Below, one piece after another: positions 54,915 to 63,940 of a DNA stretch of 64,000 nt. Below the pieces are notes generated by a model, which worked only from the letters and a program-made list of their open reading frames with translations, did no database searches and was not told the origin of the DNA. Position 1 is the stretch's first letter. Each line of letters starts with the position of its first letter. Both the position numbers and the translations under genes were made by a program. This stretch comes from Rhodococcus sp. RD6.2 (GTDB lineage: Bacteria; Actinomycetota; Actinomycetes; Mycobacteriales; Mycobacteriaceae): NCBI RefSeq assembly GCF_001040705.1, contig NZ_CVQP01000005.1:413477-477476 (forward strand). Reading direction: 5' to 3'.

Positions 54915-55604
54915 ATGACCATCACACCCGCACTCCTGTATCGGCTCAGCGCCTGGGCGATCATCGTCGCGTTCGTCCTCAACCTCACCGGAGGGCTCCT
55001 GCATCCCGTCGTCGACGGGAACTCCCACTCCGCCGACTCGCTCACCGCGTGGACCAGTCCGTGGGCACAGCTGATCCTGCTCGTCGGTACCGTCGTCCAA
55101 CTCGTCGGGCTCCCCGGCGTCTACGCCTGGATCGCGCAGCGCGCCGGCTTCGCGGGGCTGATCGCGTTCGTGACGCTCTACGCGTCGCTGATGCTCACGG
55201 CGCTCAGTCACCTCACCGTCGAGGCCTTCGTCTCGTACGAGCTCGCATCGGATCCGGCGTTGGCGCACCTGCTGCCCGGAGACGGCTCGCTCTTCCCGTC
55301 CACGATCTTCGTGACGATCCAGACCGTCTTCGGGCTCGCGTACATGCTGAGCCTGATCGCCCTCGGCGTCGTGCTGATGCGTACCCGCGCGGTGCCGCGC
55401 TGGATCGGCGCGATCATGGCCATCGGCGGCGTGATCTGCGTCATTCCGTGGCCGGAGGCGCCCGGCGTCACCGGCCTGGTCATCGAACTGCCCCGTGGAC
55501 TCGCATTCGCGGCGATCGGCGCCGCGATCCTGCGTGTGGGAGGCACGCGCGACCGGTCCACTACGCCCGAGGTCGGACTCGAAGCTCGTGCGCTGTCCGT
55601 GTGA
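54915..55604 (+). CDS. polytopic membrane protein of unknown function
   Basis: A 229-residue protein with six or seven TM segments (about residues 9-26, 47-62, 72-96, 122-146, 156-172 and 178-198). No charged catalytic motif is evident apart from a conserved-looking H-L-T-V-E-A-F region in the middle. The last 44 bases overlap the convergent SARP-type regulator gene. I do not recognise the family. It could be a target of that regulator, but the orientation (tail to tail) gives no direct support. Confidence 0.8.
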   Translation: MTITPALLYRLSAWAIIVAFVLNLTGGLLHPVVDGNSHSADSLTAWTSPWAQLILLVGTVVQLVGLPGVYAWIAQRAGFAGLIAFVTLYASLMLTALSHLTVEAFVSYELASDPALAHLLPGDGSLFPSTIFVTIQTVFGLAYMLSLIALGVVLMRTRAVPRWIGAIMAIGGVICVIPWPEAPGVTGLVIELPRGLAFAAIGAAILRVGGTRDRSTTPEVGLEARALSV

Positions 55605-58600
55605 CGAGGTCCGAGGCGGCGGCCCGAAACCGGGCCGCCGCCTCGACGTCTCCGAGTGCAGCGGCGAGCGCACCGAGCGCGGCGTCGACCGGTCCGGCGT
55701 AGAACGATCCGGAGTCCAGGCCGGCGATCCGGCCACGGAACGGCAGCAGGGCGTCGTACAAGAGTCGCGCCGTGTCCAGTTCGCCCAGGCGTGCCGCGGC
55801 GTGCGCCTGGAACGTTGTCATCGCGAGCCAGTAGTAGTCGCGGCCGTACGGTGCGCTCGACGCCCACAGGATCCGTGCCCGGTCGGCGTCACCGGCGTCC
55901 AGGAGCGCGACGATCAGCGGGAACCGCACCGACTGCGGCCGCAGCGACTCGAGTTCCTCCAGTACCGGGACGAGCGGCGCGAGGTCGCCCGCCCGCACGG
56001 CGGCGCCGATCCACCCGATCAACCCGATCCACTGCGCCGACGCCACACCCTGCGCGGCCATCGCCGCGGACACGGCGTCGAACGCCGCGACGCCCTCCTC
56101 GACGCGGTCCGCCATCAGAAGCGCCATGGCATCGAACACGGACAGGACGCCGAGCATCTGACCCAACTGGTGCCCGGCAGCGTGCTTCATCGCCAGCCGG
56201 GCGTTCTCCTGGGCAGCGGGAAGGTCGGTCACCGCGGTGGCCGCGAGGAAGCGTTGGAAGTAGGCGAGGGAGGTGAAGCCCTCGTCGCCGGTCTCGTCGG
56301 CCGCGGCCAGCAGCGCCGCCGCGTTCGCGGTGCGTTCCGACACCAGATCCGGACCGAACGCGACGTATCCGAACGCGTTCAGCGCCCGCATGAGGACCCG
56401 AACGTCCCCGGATTCGGCCGCCGCGTCCCGCGCCGCGACCGCGGCCTCGAGGCAGCGCCGGTCGTCGTGGCCCTCCAGTTCGAACGTCAGCGTCGTCAAC
56501 AGCAGTGCCCGGTCGCCCGCGGTCAGGTCGTCGCGACCGAGGCAGGCGTCGATCGCGTCGAGCATCTCGGTATCCGGTGCCGCGTCGACCTGGATCGTCC
56601 ACACCACGGGCGCCGTCCACGACGTCACGGCACGCAGCAGGGCGTCCCGATCGCCGAGGTTCCGCGCGAGTTGGATCGCACGCCGCCGCAGTGCCCGCGC
56701 ACCGACGACGTCACCGGTACGCGCCTGCACACCGACCCGCGCGGTCACGACGTCGGCCGTCACGCGCGGATCGGCGGCAGTCGCCATGGTGGACAGTGCC
56801 TCCGCGGACTCCCACAACGCCATCGCGTCACGGTGTGCGGCATTGGCTTCGGCGTCGCGGGCACCCGCCCGCACGAAGTCGAGCAGGTCGGCGGCACTGT
56901 CGGGGGTGGCCGCCGCAGCCGCATGGTGTGCCAGGACGGCGGTGTCGCCGGGCCTGCGGATCGCCAACTCGGACAGCGCCGACGCGTGCAGTCGTCTGCG
57001 TCTCATCGGTGACAGCTCGTCGTAGAGCGTGGCGCGGACGAGGTCGTGGCTGAACCGCACCCGGTCCGGGGTCGGTTCGGTGACGATGCCCGCGAGAAGG
57101 GCGGGTTCGAGAGCGTCCAGCAGGGTGTCGTCGTCGGTCTGCCCCAGTCCGGCGAGGGTTTCCAGATCCGATTCGCGTCCGAGCACCGACGCTCGTCGCA
57201 GCTCGAGGACGGTGCGCTCGGGGAGTCGGGAGATCCGTCGGCGCAGCACGTCCCGGACCCCGTCCGGGACGCGAGTCCGGAACGCGTCGACGCCTTCGGA
57301 GGCGAGGAGGCGGGTGTACTCGCGCAGGAACAGCGGATTGCCATCGGTTCGATCCAGCAGTTCCGACAGCAGAGCGTCGTCGAGGTCGGGGAGTCCGGCT
57401 TCACGGGCGATGGCGGCGGCGCCGTCACGTCCGAGGCCGTGCAGGGTCAGTCGGGTGCCGGGGACGGCTGCCGTTGCCGCCCACGTCGCCTCCAGATCCG
57501 AGCCGACCTCCGTGGGACGGAAGGTGCACAGCAGCACCGTGACGGATCGTGCTCCAGTGGTCGCGACGTGCCTCAGGACCTGCAGCGACGGCTCGTCGGC
57601 GCGGTGCACGTCGTCGAGGACGACGACCGTGCGGACCCCTGGCCGGGTGAGCAGGTCGGCGACCCGCTGCCCGATCCGGAAGGGTGAATCCGAAGCAGCG
57701 GTGTCGTCGCCGAGATCGCGCAGCGCCTCGATCCACGGCCATCCCGCGGGAGCGCCGTCGACCTCAGGGCAGTAGCCCCGCGCCACCTGCCAGCCCGCCG
57801 CAGCGGCCTCGTCGGTGAATATTCGGGCGAGGGTGCTCTTCCCCTCGCCGGCGTCGCCGCCCACCCACACCATCTGCAGACCCGACTCGGCGGCACGACG
57901 GGCGGCGGCCCGGACACCACCCAGGAGGTCGTCGATGCCGGTCGCGCGGGAGTCGTCCCACCGGAGATCCGGCGCCGGTCCCGGCGCACGGTCGTCCAGC
58001 GGGCTCGGCGTGAGAGCCGCGTCCTGGCGCAGGATGTCGCGTTCGAGTTCCTGCAGTTCGGCGGAGGGGTCGACGCCGAGCTCGTCACCGAGATAGTTCC
58101 GGGTCCGGCGCAGCACTTGCAGCGCGTCCGCCTGCCGTCCGGTCCGGTACAGCGCCAACGCGTGCAGTCGGACACCGCCCTCGCGACCGGGGTGCTCGGC
58201 CGTGTGCCTGCTGAGGGTATCGAGGACGAGGTCGGGCGTGCCGAGTTCGAGGTGGGCCTGGGCCAACGCCTCGAGCGCGGTGCAGCGCAGGTCTGCCAGT
58301 CGGGTGTTCTCCGCACGTGCCCACTGCGCGTCCACGAACTCGTGATAGGGCTCGCCGGTCGCGAGTGACAGTGCAGCGGAGAGGATTTCGGCGCGTTCGG
58401 TGGCGTCGACGCGACGCAGGCCGTCGGTGACCAGGTTCTCGAACTGCCAGACGTCCACCGACTCCGCCGGCAGATGGAGCGCGTAACCCGGTGCGGCGCT
58501 GACGATCACCGACGCGGGCGTTCGAGGTGCCCGTGTCGGTTCCAGGACCCGGCGCAGGTTCGACACGTGGACCTGGAGTGCGGCCAGCGCCTTCGGCGGC

Positions 58601-58809
58601 GGCTGGCCCGCCCACAGGTCGTCGATCAGCAGGTCCGTCGAGACCACCCGCCCCGCCGCGGCCGCGAGGCGCGCGACGACGGACCGGGCGCCGGGACCCC
58701 CGAGCGCAGCCGGGGCGCCCGCCACGGTCGCGGAGAGGGGGCCGTGCACCCGCAGGTGCACGGCGTTGAGCGGTGTCGGTGCCGCGGGCACCGCCTGCGT
58801 CTCGGTCAT
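55561..58809 (-). CDS. SARP/BTAD-type regulator with AAA ATPase
   Basis: A 1082-residue regulator. Residues about 16-110 form a winged-helix OmpR-like DNA-binding domain (LLIDDLWAGQPPPKALAALQVHVSNLRRVL), followed by a BTAD domain (about 115-265, LATGEPYHEFVDA to GDELGVDPSAELQELE). Then comes an ATPase with Walker A GGDAGEGKST (about 323) and Walker B VVVLDDVHRAD. A long helical repeat region fills the rest to the C-terminus. Such proteins activate secondary-metabolite or stress gene sets. The target is not obvious from this window. Confidence 0.92.
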   Translation of the reverse strand: MTETQAVPAAPTPLNAVHLRVHGPLSATVAGAPAALGGPGARSVVARLAAAAGRVVSTDLLIDDLWAGQPPPKALAALQVHVSNLRRVLEPTRAPRTPASVIVSAAPGYALHLPAESVDVWQFENLVTDGLRRVDATERAEILSAALSLATGEPYHEFVDAQWARAENTRLADLRCTALEALAQAHLELGTPDLVLDTLSRHTAEHPGREGGVRLHALALYRTGRQADALQVLRRTRNYLGDELGVDPSAELQELERDILRQDAALTPSPLDDRAPGPAPDLRWDDSRATGIDDLLGGVRAAARRAAESGLQMVWVGGDAGEGKSTLARIFTDEAAAAGWQVARGYCPEVDGAPAGWPWIEALRDLGDDTAASDSPFRIGQRVADLLTRPGVRTVVVLDDVHRADEPSLQVLRHVATTGARSVTVLLCTFRPTEVGSDLEATWAATAAVPGTRLTLHGLGRDGAAAIAREAGLPDLDDALLSELLDRTDGNPLFLREYTRLLASEGVDAFRTRVPDGVRDVLRRRISRLPERTVLELRRASVLGRESDLETLAGLGQTDDDTLLDALEPALLAGIVTEPTPDRVRFSHDLVRATLYDELSPMRRRRLHASALSELAIRRPGDTAVLAHHAAAAATPDSAADLLDFVRAGARDAEANAAHRDAMALWESAEALSTMATAADPRVTADVVTARVGVQARTGDVVGARALRRRAIQLARNLGDRDALLRAVTSWTAPVVWTIQVDAAPDTEMLDAIDACLGRDDLTAGDRALLLTTLTFELEGHDDRRCLEAAVAARDAAAESGDVRVLMRALNAFGYVAFGPDLVSERTANAAALLAAADETGDEGFTSLAYFQRFLAATAVTDLPAAQENARLAMKHAAGHQLGQMLGVLSVFDAMALLMADRVEEGVAAFDAVSAAMAAQGVASAQWIGLIGWIGAAVRAGDLAPLVPVLEELESLRPQSVRFPLIVALLDAGDADRARILWASSAPYGRDYYWLAMTTFQAHAAARLGELDTARLLYDALLPFRGRIAGLDSGSFYAGPVDAALGALAAALGDVEAAARFRAAASDLVTRTAHELRVRPRA

Positions 58810-58863
58810 CGCAGCGGCAGCGTAACGCCGTGCCGGGCCGTTCGCTCGCTGTTCGGGTTCGCG

Positions 58864-59712
58864 TCAGCGCGGGTCGCGTCGGGGCAACACCAATTGGGCG
58901 CCGGTGCGCGGATGGTCGAGGACCTCGACGGGGTGGCCGTAGACCCGCCCGAGCAGCTCCTCTTCGAGCACCTCGCGAGGGGTTCCCAGCGCGGCGAGCC
59001 CGCCGTCCGCGAGCACGGCGACATGATTCGCGTAGGCGGCGGCCAATGCCAGATCGTGCAGGACCACCACGACCGCGGCGCCCTCCCGCGCGCGTTGCGC
59101 GGCCAGCCGCATCACCGCCTCCTGATGCCCGAGGTCGAGTGCCGCGGTCGGTTCGTCGAGCAGCAGGGTCGGGGTGCGCTGCGCCAGCACCCGGGCCAGC
59201 GCGACCCGCGCCTTCTCGCCGCCGGAGAGGGCCGCGAAGGGGCGCGCCGCGAACCGTTCGACGTCGCATTTCGCCATCGCCTCGGCGACCGCGTCGTCGT
59301 CCTCGTCCCGTAGCACGGTCCGAGCCCAGGGGGTGCGGCCCATCCGGACCACCTCGGATGCGGTGAACGAGAATCCGACGGTGTGCTGCTGGGGCAGCAC
59401 GGCACGGAGCCGAGCCATGTCCGCACCGGTCCACTTGCCGAGCGGGCGGCCGGCGAGCTCGACGTGGCCTGCCGCGACGGCGGTGTCCCCGGACAGAGCT
59501 GCCAGCAGGGTGGACTTGCCTGCGCCGTTGGGGCCGACGAGGGCGAGGACCTCGCCGGCCCGGACGTCGAGGGACACCGAGTCGAGGACGCGCCGGGAGC
59601 CGCGGTCGACGGCGACGTCGACCGCTCGCATCGTGACGTCGCCGTCGCCGGGACGGGTGGGTACGGGAAGATCGCGTGCGAACATCTCGCGCAGCCGGGT
59701 CGACACGGTCAT
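58864..59712 (-). CDS. hmuV: heme ABC transporter ATPase
   Basis: A 282-residue ABC ATPase with Walker A GPNGAGKST, signature ALSGGEKARVALARVL, Walker B LLLDEPTAALDLGHQ and switch His LHDLALAAAYA. The PQQHTVGFSFTASEVVRMGR run is typical of heme/siderophore importer ATPases. It starts in a four-base overlap with hmuU (59709-59712). It is the last gene of the hmuO-T-U-V operon. Confidence 0.94.
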   Translation of the reverse strand: MTVSTRLREMFARDLPVPTRPGDGDVTMRAVDVAVDRGSRRVLDSVSLDVRAGEVLALVGPNGAGKSTLLAALSGDTAVAAGHVELAGRPLGKWTGADMARLRAVLPQQHTVGFSFTASEVVRMGRTPWARTVLRDEDDDAVAEAMAKCDVERFAARPFAALSGGEKARVALARVLAQRTPTLLLDEPTAALDLGHQEAVMRLAAQRAREGAAVVVVLHDLALAAAYANHVAVLADGGLAALGTPREVLEEELLGRVYGHPVEVLDHPRTGAQLVLPRRDPR

Positions 59713-60785
59713 GCCCAGCCTCCCTGCTGCTTGCGCGTGCGGCGCAGCATCCAGAAGAAGAACGGCCCGCCGATCAGCGAGGTCAGCATGCCGAGCGGGA
59801 GGTCGGCGTTCGGCACCAGGGTGCGGGCGCCGAGGTCGGCGGCGAGCAGCACGATGGCACCGCACAGCACGCTGGCGGGGATCAGTATCCGATGTCCCGG
59901 TCCGACGATCATTCGCATCAGGTGCGGCACGACGAGCCCGACGAACAGGATGATGCCGGTGAACGCCACCGACGCCGACACGAGCAGCGCGACGATCAGG
60001 ACCGCGATCTGCCGCAGTCGCTCGACGTTGACGCCGAGGTGCGCGGCGGCGGACTCGCCGAGGGCGAGCAGGTCGAGGCGGTGCGCGATCAGCATCGTGG
60101 CGGCGATGCCGACCACCGCCATCGGGGTGACGACGGCGACGGCCTGCCAGGTGGCGCCGTTGAGGCTGCCGAGCTGCCAGAAGACGATCTGATCGCGGGC
60201 GGCGGGATCGGCGACGAACGTGAAGAACGCGATCAGCCCACCCGCGAACGCGTTGATCGCGACGCCGGTGAGGACGAGGGTGACCACTTCGGTTCGGCCC
60301 TCGGATCGCGCCAACAGGTACACGAGGATCGTCGTCGCGAGTCCGGTCGCGAACGCGGCGGCGGCGACGGCAGTGCCCGCGACGAACGCGCCGCCGGTGA
60401 GGATCACCGCGCACGCGCCGACCGCCGCGCCCGCGGAGACCCCGATGACGCCGGGTTCGGCGAGCGGGTTGGCGAACACGCCCTGCAGCAGTGCACCCGC
60501 GCAGGCGAGGCCCGCGCCGACGACGATCGCGAGGATCACCCTGGGGAACCTCACCTCCCAGAGCGTGACTTCGCCGACGGGGTGCGCCGGCATCGGCCCG
60601 ATGTCGAGACCGATGCGATGCGCGATCGATCCGAGTACCTCGGCGGGGGAGGTCGGCACCTGGCCGACACACGCCGAGACGAGTGCGAGGACGAGCAACC
60701 CGAGGGCGAGGGCGGTGAGCACGACGGCCGGACGCGGCCGCCGTGACTCGCCGCTCTCGACCGGGGCGGCGGCGCGGGTGGTCAC
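59709..60785 (-). CDS. hmuU: heme ABC transporter permease, FecCD type
   Basis: A 358-residue permease with about ten TM segments. FecCD-family sequences are visible: EVRFPRVILAIVVGAGLACAGALLQG, NPLAEPGVIGVSAGAA, and GLVVPHLMRMIVGPGHR. It starts at GTG 60785 in the hmuT stop (GTGA) and ends in the hmuV start. Acts as a homodimer with HmuV for heme import from the periplasm-like space. Confidence 0.95.
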   Translation of the reverse strand: MTTRAAAPVESGESRRPRPAVVLTALALGLLVLALVSACVGQVPTSPAEVLGSIAHRIGLDIGPMPAHPVGEVTLWEVRFPRVILAIVVGAGLACAGALLQGVFANPLAEPGVIGVSAGAAVGACAVILTGGAFVAGTAVAAAAFATGLATTILVYLLARSEGRTEVVTLVLTGVAINAFAGGLIAFFTFVADPAARDQIVFWQLGSLNGATWQAVAVVTPMAVVGIAATMLIAHRLDLLALGESAAAHLGVNVERLRQIAVLIVALLVSASVAFTGIILFVGLVVPHLMRMIVGPGHRILIPASVLCGAIVLLAADLGARTLVPNADLPLGMLTSLIGGPFFFWMLRRTRKQQGGWA

Positions 60786-61798
60786 TCGGCGCCGTAGAGG
60801 GCGACGGCGAGCGCCTGCAGCACCTCACCGGTCCGCGGGCCGAAGCTGAGCAGCACACCGTCCTGCATGTCGACGACGCGCTGATTCCGGCCGGCGGGGG
60901 TCTGGGCGATCCCGGGAATCTTCGCGAGACCGTCGAGGCCGCCGATGGAGTCGAGGCCCTTGGTCATCATGAGGAACGCATCGGGTGACGCCGCGATCAT
61001 CGCCTCGCTCGTGATCGGAGTGAACTGCTGCGTCAGACCTGAGGCGGTGCCCGCATCGACGGCACCGAGCGCCTCGATCAGCGAGTCCGCACCCGAACCC
61101 GGTCCGGCCATCATCGTGATCGAGGTTCCCCGCATGTACAGGAAGGCGACCTTCGGTGGGGTCCCGCCCTGTGGGGCCATCGCGGTGGAGGCCTCGATCT
61201 CGTCGGTGGTGCGTGCGGCGAGCGCCTTGCCCTGCTCCGGGACGCCGAGCGCGGTGGCGACCGCCTCGATCTGGCCCGGCACTCCCTCGAGCGTCCGGGT
61301 CGGGTCGAAGAACACGACGGGGATGCCGGCCGACCGCAGCTGGTCCTGAACCGTGCGCGGGCCGATGCTCGTGTCGGTGAGGACCACCGTCGGATTGAGC
61401 GCGAGGATCGCCTCGGCCGACATCGAGTGCCCCGACGGGGTCACGTTCGTGACCCCGTCGACAGCCGGGAACGTCGCGGCACCGTCACGTCCGACCAGAC
61501 GATCGCCGAGCCCGAGCGCGTACACCGTCTCGGTGAGCGTGCCGTACTGGTCGGCGGCGACGATGCGGCTGGTGTCGGTGACGGTGACCTGCGCGCCGTC
61601 GAAACCGGTGACCGTGACCGGCAGCGCCGGTGTCGGGTCGTCCGCGATCGGCGTCGGGTCGAGATTGTCCAGGGTGGCGGTGCTTCGGCCCGACTGGTCT
61701 GCCGACCCCGCGTCCTGGGAACTGCATCCCGCGGACACCACGGCGACCGCGAGAACGGCCACCGCGGCGCGGAACACCGTCCGGGTACGCATGGACAT
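60782..61798 (-). CDS. hmuT: heme-binding lipoprotein of the ABC importer
   Basis: A 338-residue lipoprotein: signal peptide residues 1-24, lipobox VVSAGC, a disordered Gln/Ser/Asp linker, then a class III substrate-binding fold (VTDTSRIVAADQYGTLTETVYALGLGDRLVG). A Tyr at YGTLTETVYALG and the later His (SGHSMSAEA) are candidates for heme ligands. ATG 61798 is used; ATG 61792 is possible. It lies eight bases after hmuO and overlaps hmuU. Confidence 0.93.
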   Translation of the reverse strand: MSMRTRTVFRAAVAVLAVAVVSAGCSSQDAGSADQSGRSTATLDNLDPTPIADDPTPALPVTVTGFDGAQVTVTDTSRIVAADQYGTLTETVYALGLGDRLVGRDGAATFPAVDGVTNVTPSGHSMSAEAILALNPTVVLTDTSIGPRTVQDQLRSAGIPVVFFDPTRTLEGVPGQIEAVATALGVPEQGKALAARTTDEIEASTAMAPQGGTPPKVAFLYMRGTSITMMAGPGSGADSLIEALGAVDAGTASGLTQQFTPITSEAMIAASPDAFLMMTKGLDSIGGLDGLAKIPGIAQTPAGRNQRVVDMQDGVLLSFGPRTGEVLQALAVALYGAE

Positions 61799-61806
61799 CG
61801 AACAGA

Positions 61807-62484
61807 TCACTTGACCAGGTAGGTGTCGATGTCGGCTTCGAGGTCCGCGAACAGGTTGCTGTTGAGTTCGTAGGCGAGGTTGACCTCGTCGATCAGCCGC
61901 TGCTGCTCGTCGTCGGTGAGCGGTGCCGCGTCGAGCTTCGCGCGGTAGGCGTCCTTGTAGAGCTTGGGCTTCTCGATGGCGTCGAAGATGTAGAAGCGAA
62001 GTCCGTCGGTGTCGTAGCCGTAGGCGCGCTCGAGCATCCGGCGGATGATCTGGCCGCCCGACAGGTCGCCGAGGTAGCGGATGTAGTGGTGCGCGACGAA
62101 GCCGGCAGGCCAGTCGTACGCGACCTCGGTGAGGCGGTCGATGTACCGCTGCGTTCCGGGCGTCGCCGTCACCTGGTCTCGCCACTGCGCGCCGAGCAGG
62201 AACTCGAGGTCGGCTTCGAGAGCCTCGGTGCGGAGAAGTTCGTCACCGAGGAACGGTGCGACGAGGGGATTGTCGGCGTGGGTGCGGCCTGCCTCCTCGA
62301 GGGTCCGGTACACGAGGTAGGTCTGCGCGATCAGAGCCGCATGGGCGGCGGGGGACAGCTTGCCCGCCAGCAGTTCGCCGACGAACCGGGATTGCTCGGT
62401 GTTGCGGTGTGCGGCGTCGGTCTGCACCTTGATCCGCTCGGCGAAACCGGGTGTGGCCGCTGCCGCCGGGTCGAGCACTGTCAT
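61807..62484 (-). CDS. hmuO: biliverdin-producing heme oxygenase
   Basis: A 225-residue HO-1-type enzyme that opens heme to release iron. The proximal His is in TDAAHRNTEQS and the distal helix is YLGDLSGGQII. The ATG at 62484 (MTVLDP) follows CAGGGGTAACG; the frame is open 18 codons further upstream without an RBS. It is first in the hmu operon, with the IdeR/DtxR-like box about 80 bases upstream. Iron limitation should therefore raise its expression. Confidence 0.96.
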   Translation of the reverse strand: MTVLDPAAAATPGFAERIKVQTDAAHRNTEQSRFVGELLAGKLSPAAHAALIAQTYLVYRTLEEAGRTHADNPLVAPFLGDELLRTEALEADLEFLLGAQWRDQVTATPGTQRYIDRLTEVAYDWPAGFVAHHYIRYLGDLSGGQIIRRMLERAYGYDTDGLRFYIFDAIEKPKLYKDAYRAKLDAAPLTDDEQQRLIDEVNLAYELNSNLFADLEADIDTYLVK

Positions 62485-62560
62485 CGTTACCCCTGTCAGG
62501 AATGGTTTGTCGTTGGACACGGACCATGATGGAAACACGTTGTCGGTAACCGTGTCTCAA

Positions 62561-62579
62561 ACAGGTTAGCCTGCCCTTC
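62561..62579. promoter_or_regulatory. IdeR/DtxR-like iron box upstream of hmuO
   Basis: ACAGGTTAGCCTGCCCTTC agrees with the IdeR consensus TTAGGTTAGCCTAACCTAA at 13 of 19 positions, including the core GGTTAGCCT. It overlaps a minus-strand -10-like TAACCT (62568-62563) about 78 bases before hmuO, and reaches the stop of the upstream PPOX gene. Confidence 0.7.
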
Positions 62580-63021
62580 AGTGGTCGTGCGTGCGGGCGA
62601 CCCACGTCACCCATTTCTCCGGCCGCACCACGATGACGGGGCCACCCGGCAGTACCGCCCTGTACTGCGAATACTTCCTCGTGAGCGCGCGAACGGCGGC
62701 GGCTCCGACCGCCGAGGTGGCGTCCACCACTTCCGCCGGACCGTCGACCCGGACCCACCACAGCCGGGTCCAGTCCTCGGCGTACTCGTCGACGAGGATG
62801 CTGGCCCGGCCGTGGGCGCGCACGTTGTCGAGTCGGCGCAGCCGTCGCGTCGACTTCGGTTTGTCGTCCACGGCGCTGACGATCAGGTCGCCGGACACCG
62901 CGAACACCACCGGCACCAGGTGCGGTAGTCCGTCCGCGGTCACCGTGCCCAGGGTCGCGACCCGCGCGGCCGCGAACCGTTCCCGCGCGACGTTCTCGTC
63001 CACACAGTCGAGGTTAGGCAC
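62578..63021 (-). CDS. PPOX-class flavin/F420-binding protein (Rv0121c-like)
   Basis: A 147-residue split-barrel protein of the pyridoxamine-phosphate-oxidase fold. VATLGTVTADGLPHLVPVVFAV and DKPKSTRRLRRLDNVRAHGRASILVDEY match the TIGR03668-type PPOX class named for Rv0121c, likely F420-dependent. The C-terminus RPEKWVTWV is family-typical. GTG 63021 overlaps the end of the aldo/keto-reductase gene by eight bases, so the two are probably co-expressed. Substrate unknown. Confidence 0.88.
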   Translation of the reverse strand: MPNLDCVDENVARERFAAARVATLGTVTADGLPHLVPVVFAVSGDLIVSAVDDKPKSTRRLRRLDNVRAHGRASILVDEYAEDWTRLWWVRVDGPAEVVDATSAVGAAAVRALTRKYSQYRAVLPGGPVIVVRPEKWVTWVARTHDH

Positions 63022-63940
63022 TCACGTCGTCGAGCGCCGCCGCGATCGCGGCGGGAAGTTCGAGCTCCTCCGCCGCGAGCACGCCGGTCACCTGTGCGTA
63101 GTCACGGGCACCGACGATCGCGCTCGCGACGCCGGGCTGATCCCGAACCCAGGCCAGGGCCACTGCGAGCGGTGACGCGCCGAGACCGTCGGCGGCGGTG
63201 ATGACGGCGTCCACCACCAGCCCCGCGTCGGCAGTCAGGTACTGCGACACCGACTCCGCCGTCGCGTCGGCAGCCCCGCGGGAATCCGCGGGAACGCCGC
63301 CCCTGTACTTGCCGGTCAGCACACCGCCGGCCAACGGCACCGCCGCGAACATGCCGATCGCATGGTGCTGCGCAGCGGGAATCAGTTCCTCCTCGACACC
63401 GCGCGCGAGGAGCGAGTACTCGGCCTGCGTCGCGGTCAGTGGTGCCGACCCCAGTGCCCGGGACGTCGCCGCCGTCGCCAACTGCCACCCGAGGTGCCCG
63501 CGGGCACCGACGTATCGCACCCGGCCCGACTCCACGGCATACGCGAGGGTCGCGGCGATCTCGTCGACGGGAGTCTGCGGATCCCATGTCGCGACCTGCC
63601 ACAGGTCCAGGTGGTCGGTGCCGAGTTCGCGCAGGGTGTCGTCGAGTTGGGCGAGCAGCGCGCGCCGCGAGCAGTCCACCCCGCCCGGGTGGACGCCACC
63701 GCTGCTCGAGATCACCAGGTCGGCGCGGGGCACGACGTCGTCGAGCAGTTCCGCGAGAATCCGCTGCGCCGTACCGCCGCCGTAGAACGGCGACGAATCG
63801 ACCAGTGTGCCACCGGCTTCCACGAACCCCAGCAGCTGTGCGGCCGCCTCGTCCCCGTCGGTGTCCCGGCCCCACGACAGGGTGCCGAGGCCGAGGCGGG
63901 ACACTCGCAGTCCACTACGTCCGACCGTGCGCTGCTTCAT
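63014..63940 (-). CDS. aldo/keto-reductase-fold protein with altered tetrad
   Basis: A 308-residue AKR barrel. RTVGRSGLRVSRLGLGTLSWG opens as in AKR11/12-type enzymes. Asp48 and Tyr53 (VDSSPFYGGG) of the usual tetrad are present. The Lys strand reads LVISSSGGV, with Ser at the Lys position, and the His position in LDLWQVATWD is Ala117. The late cofactor motif GVASAIVGARDYAQ is normal. Activity as a carbonyl reductase is therefore doubtful. It is followed by, and overlaps, the PPOX gene. The 60 bases after its start (63941-64000) hold no feature. Confidence 0.88.
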   Translation of the reverse strand: MKQRTVGRSGLRVSRLGLGTLSWGRDTDGDEAAAQLLGFVEAGGTLVDSSPFYGGGTAQRILAELLDDVVPRADLVISSSGGVHPGGVDCSRRALLAQLDDTLRELGTDHLDLWQVATWDPQTPVDEIAATLAYAVESGRVRYVGARGHLGWQLATAATSRALGSAPLTATQAEYSLLARGVEEELIPAAQHHAIGMFAAVPLAGGVLTGKYRGGVPADSRGAADATAESVSQYLTADAGLVVDAVITAADGLGASPLAVALAWVRDQPGVASAIVGARDYAQVTGVLAAEELELPAAIAAALDDVSA

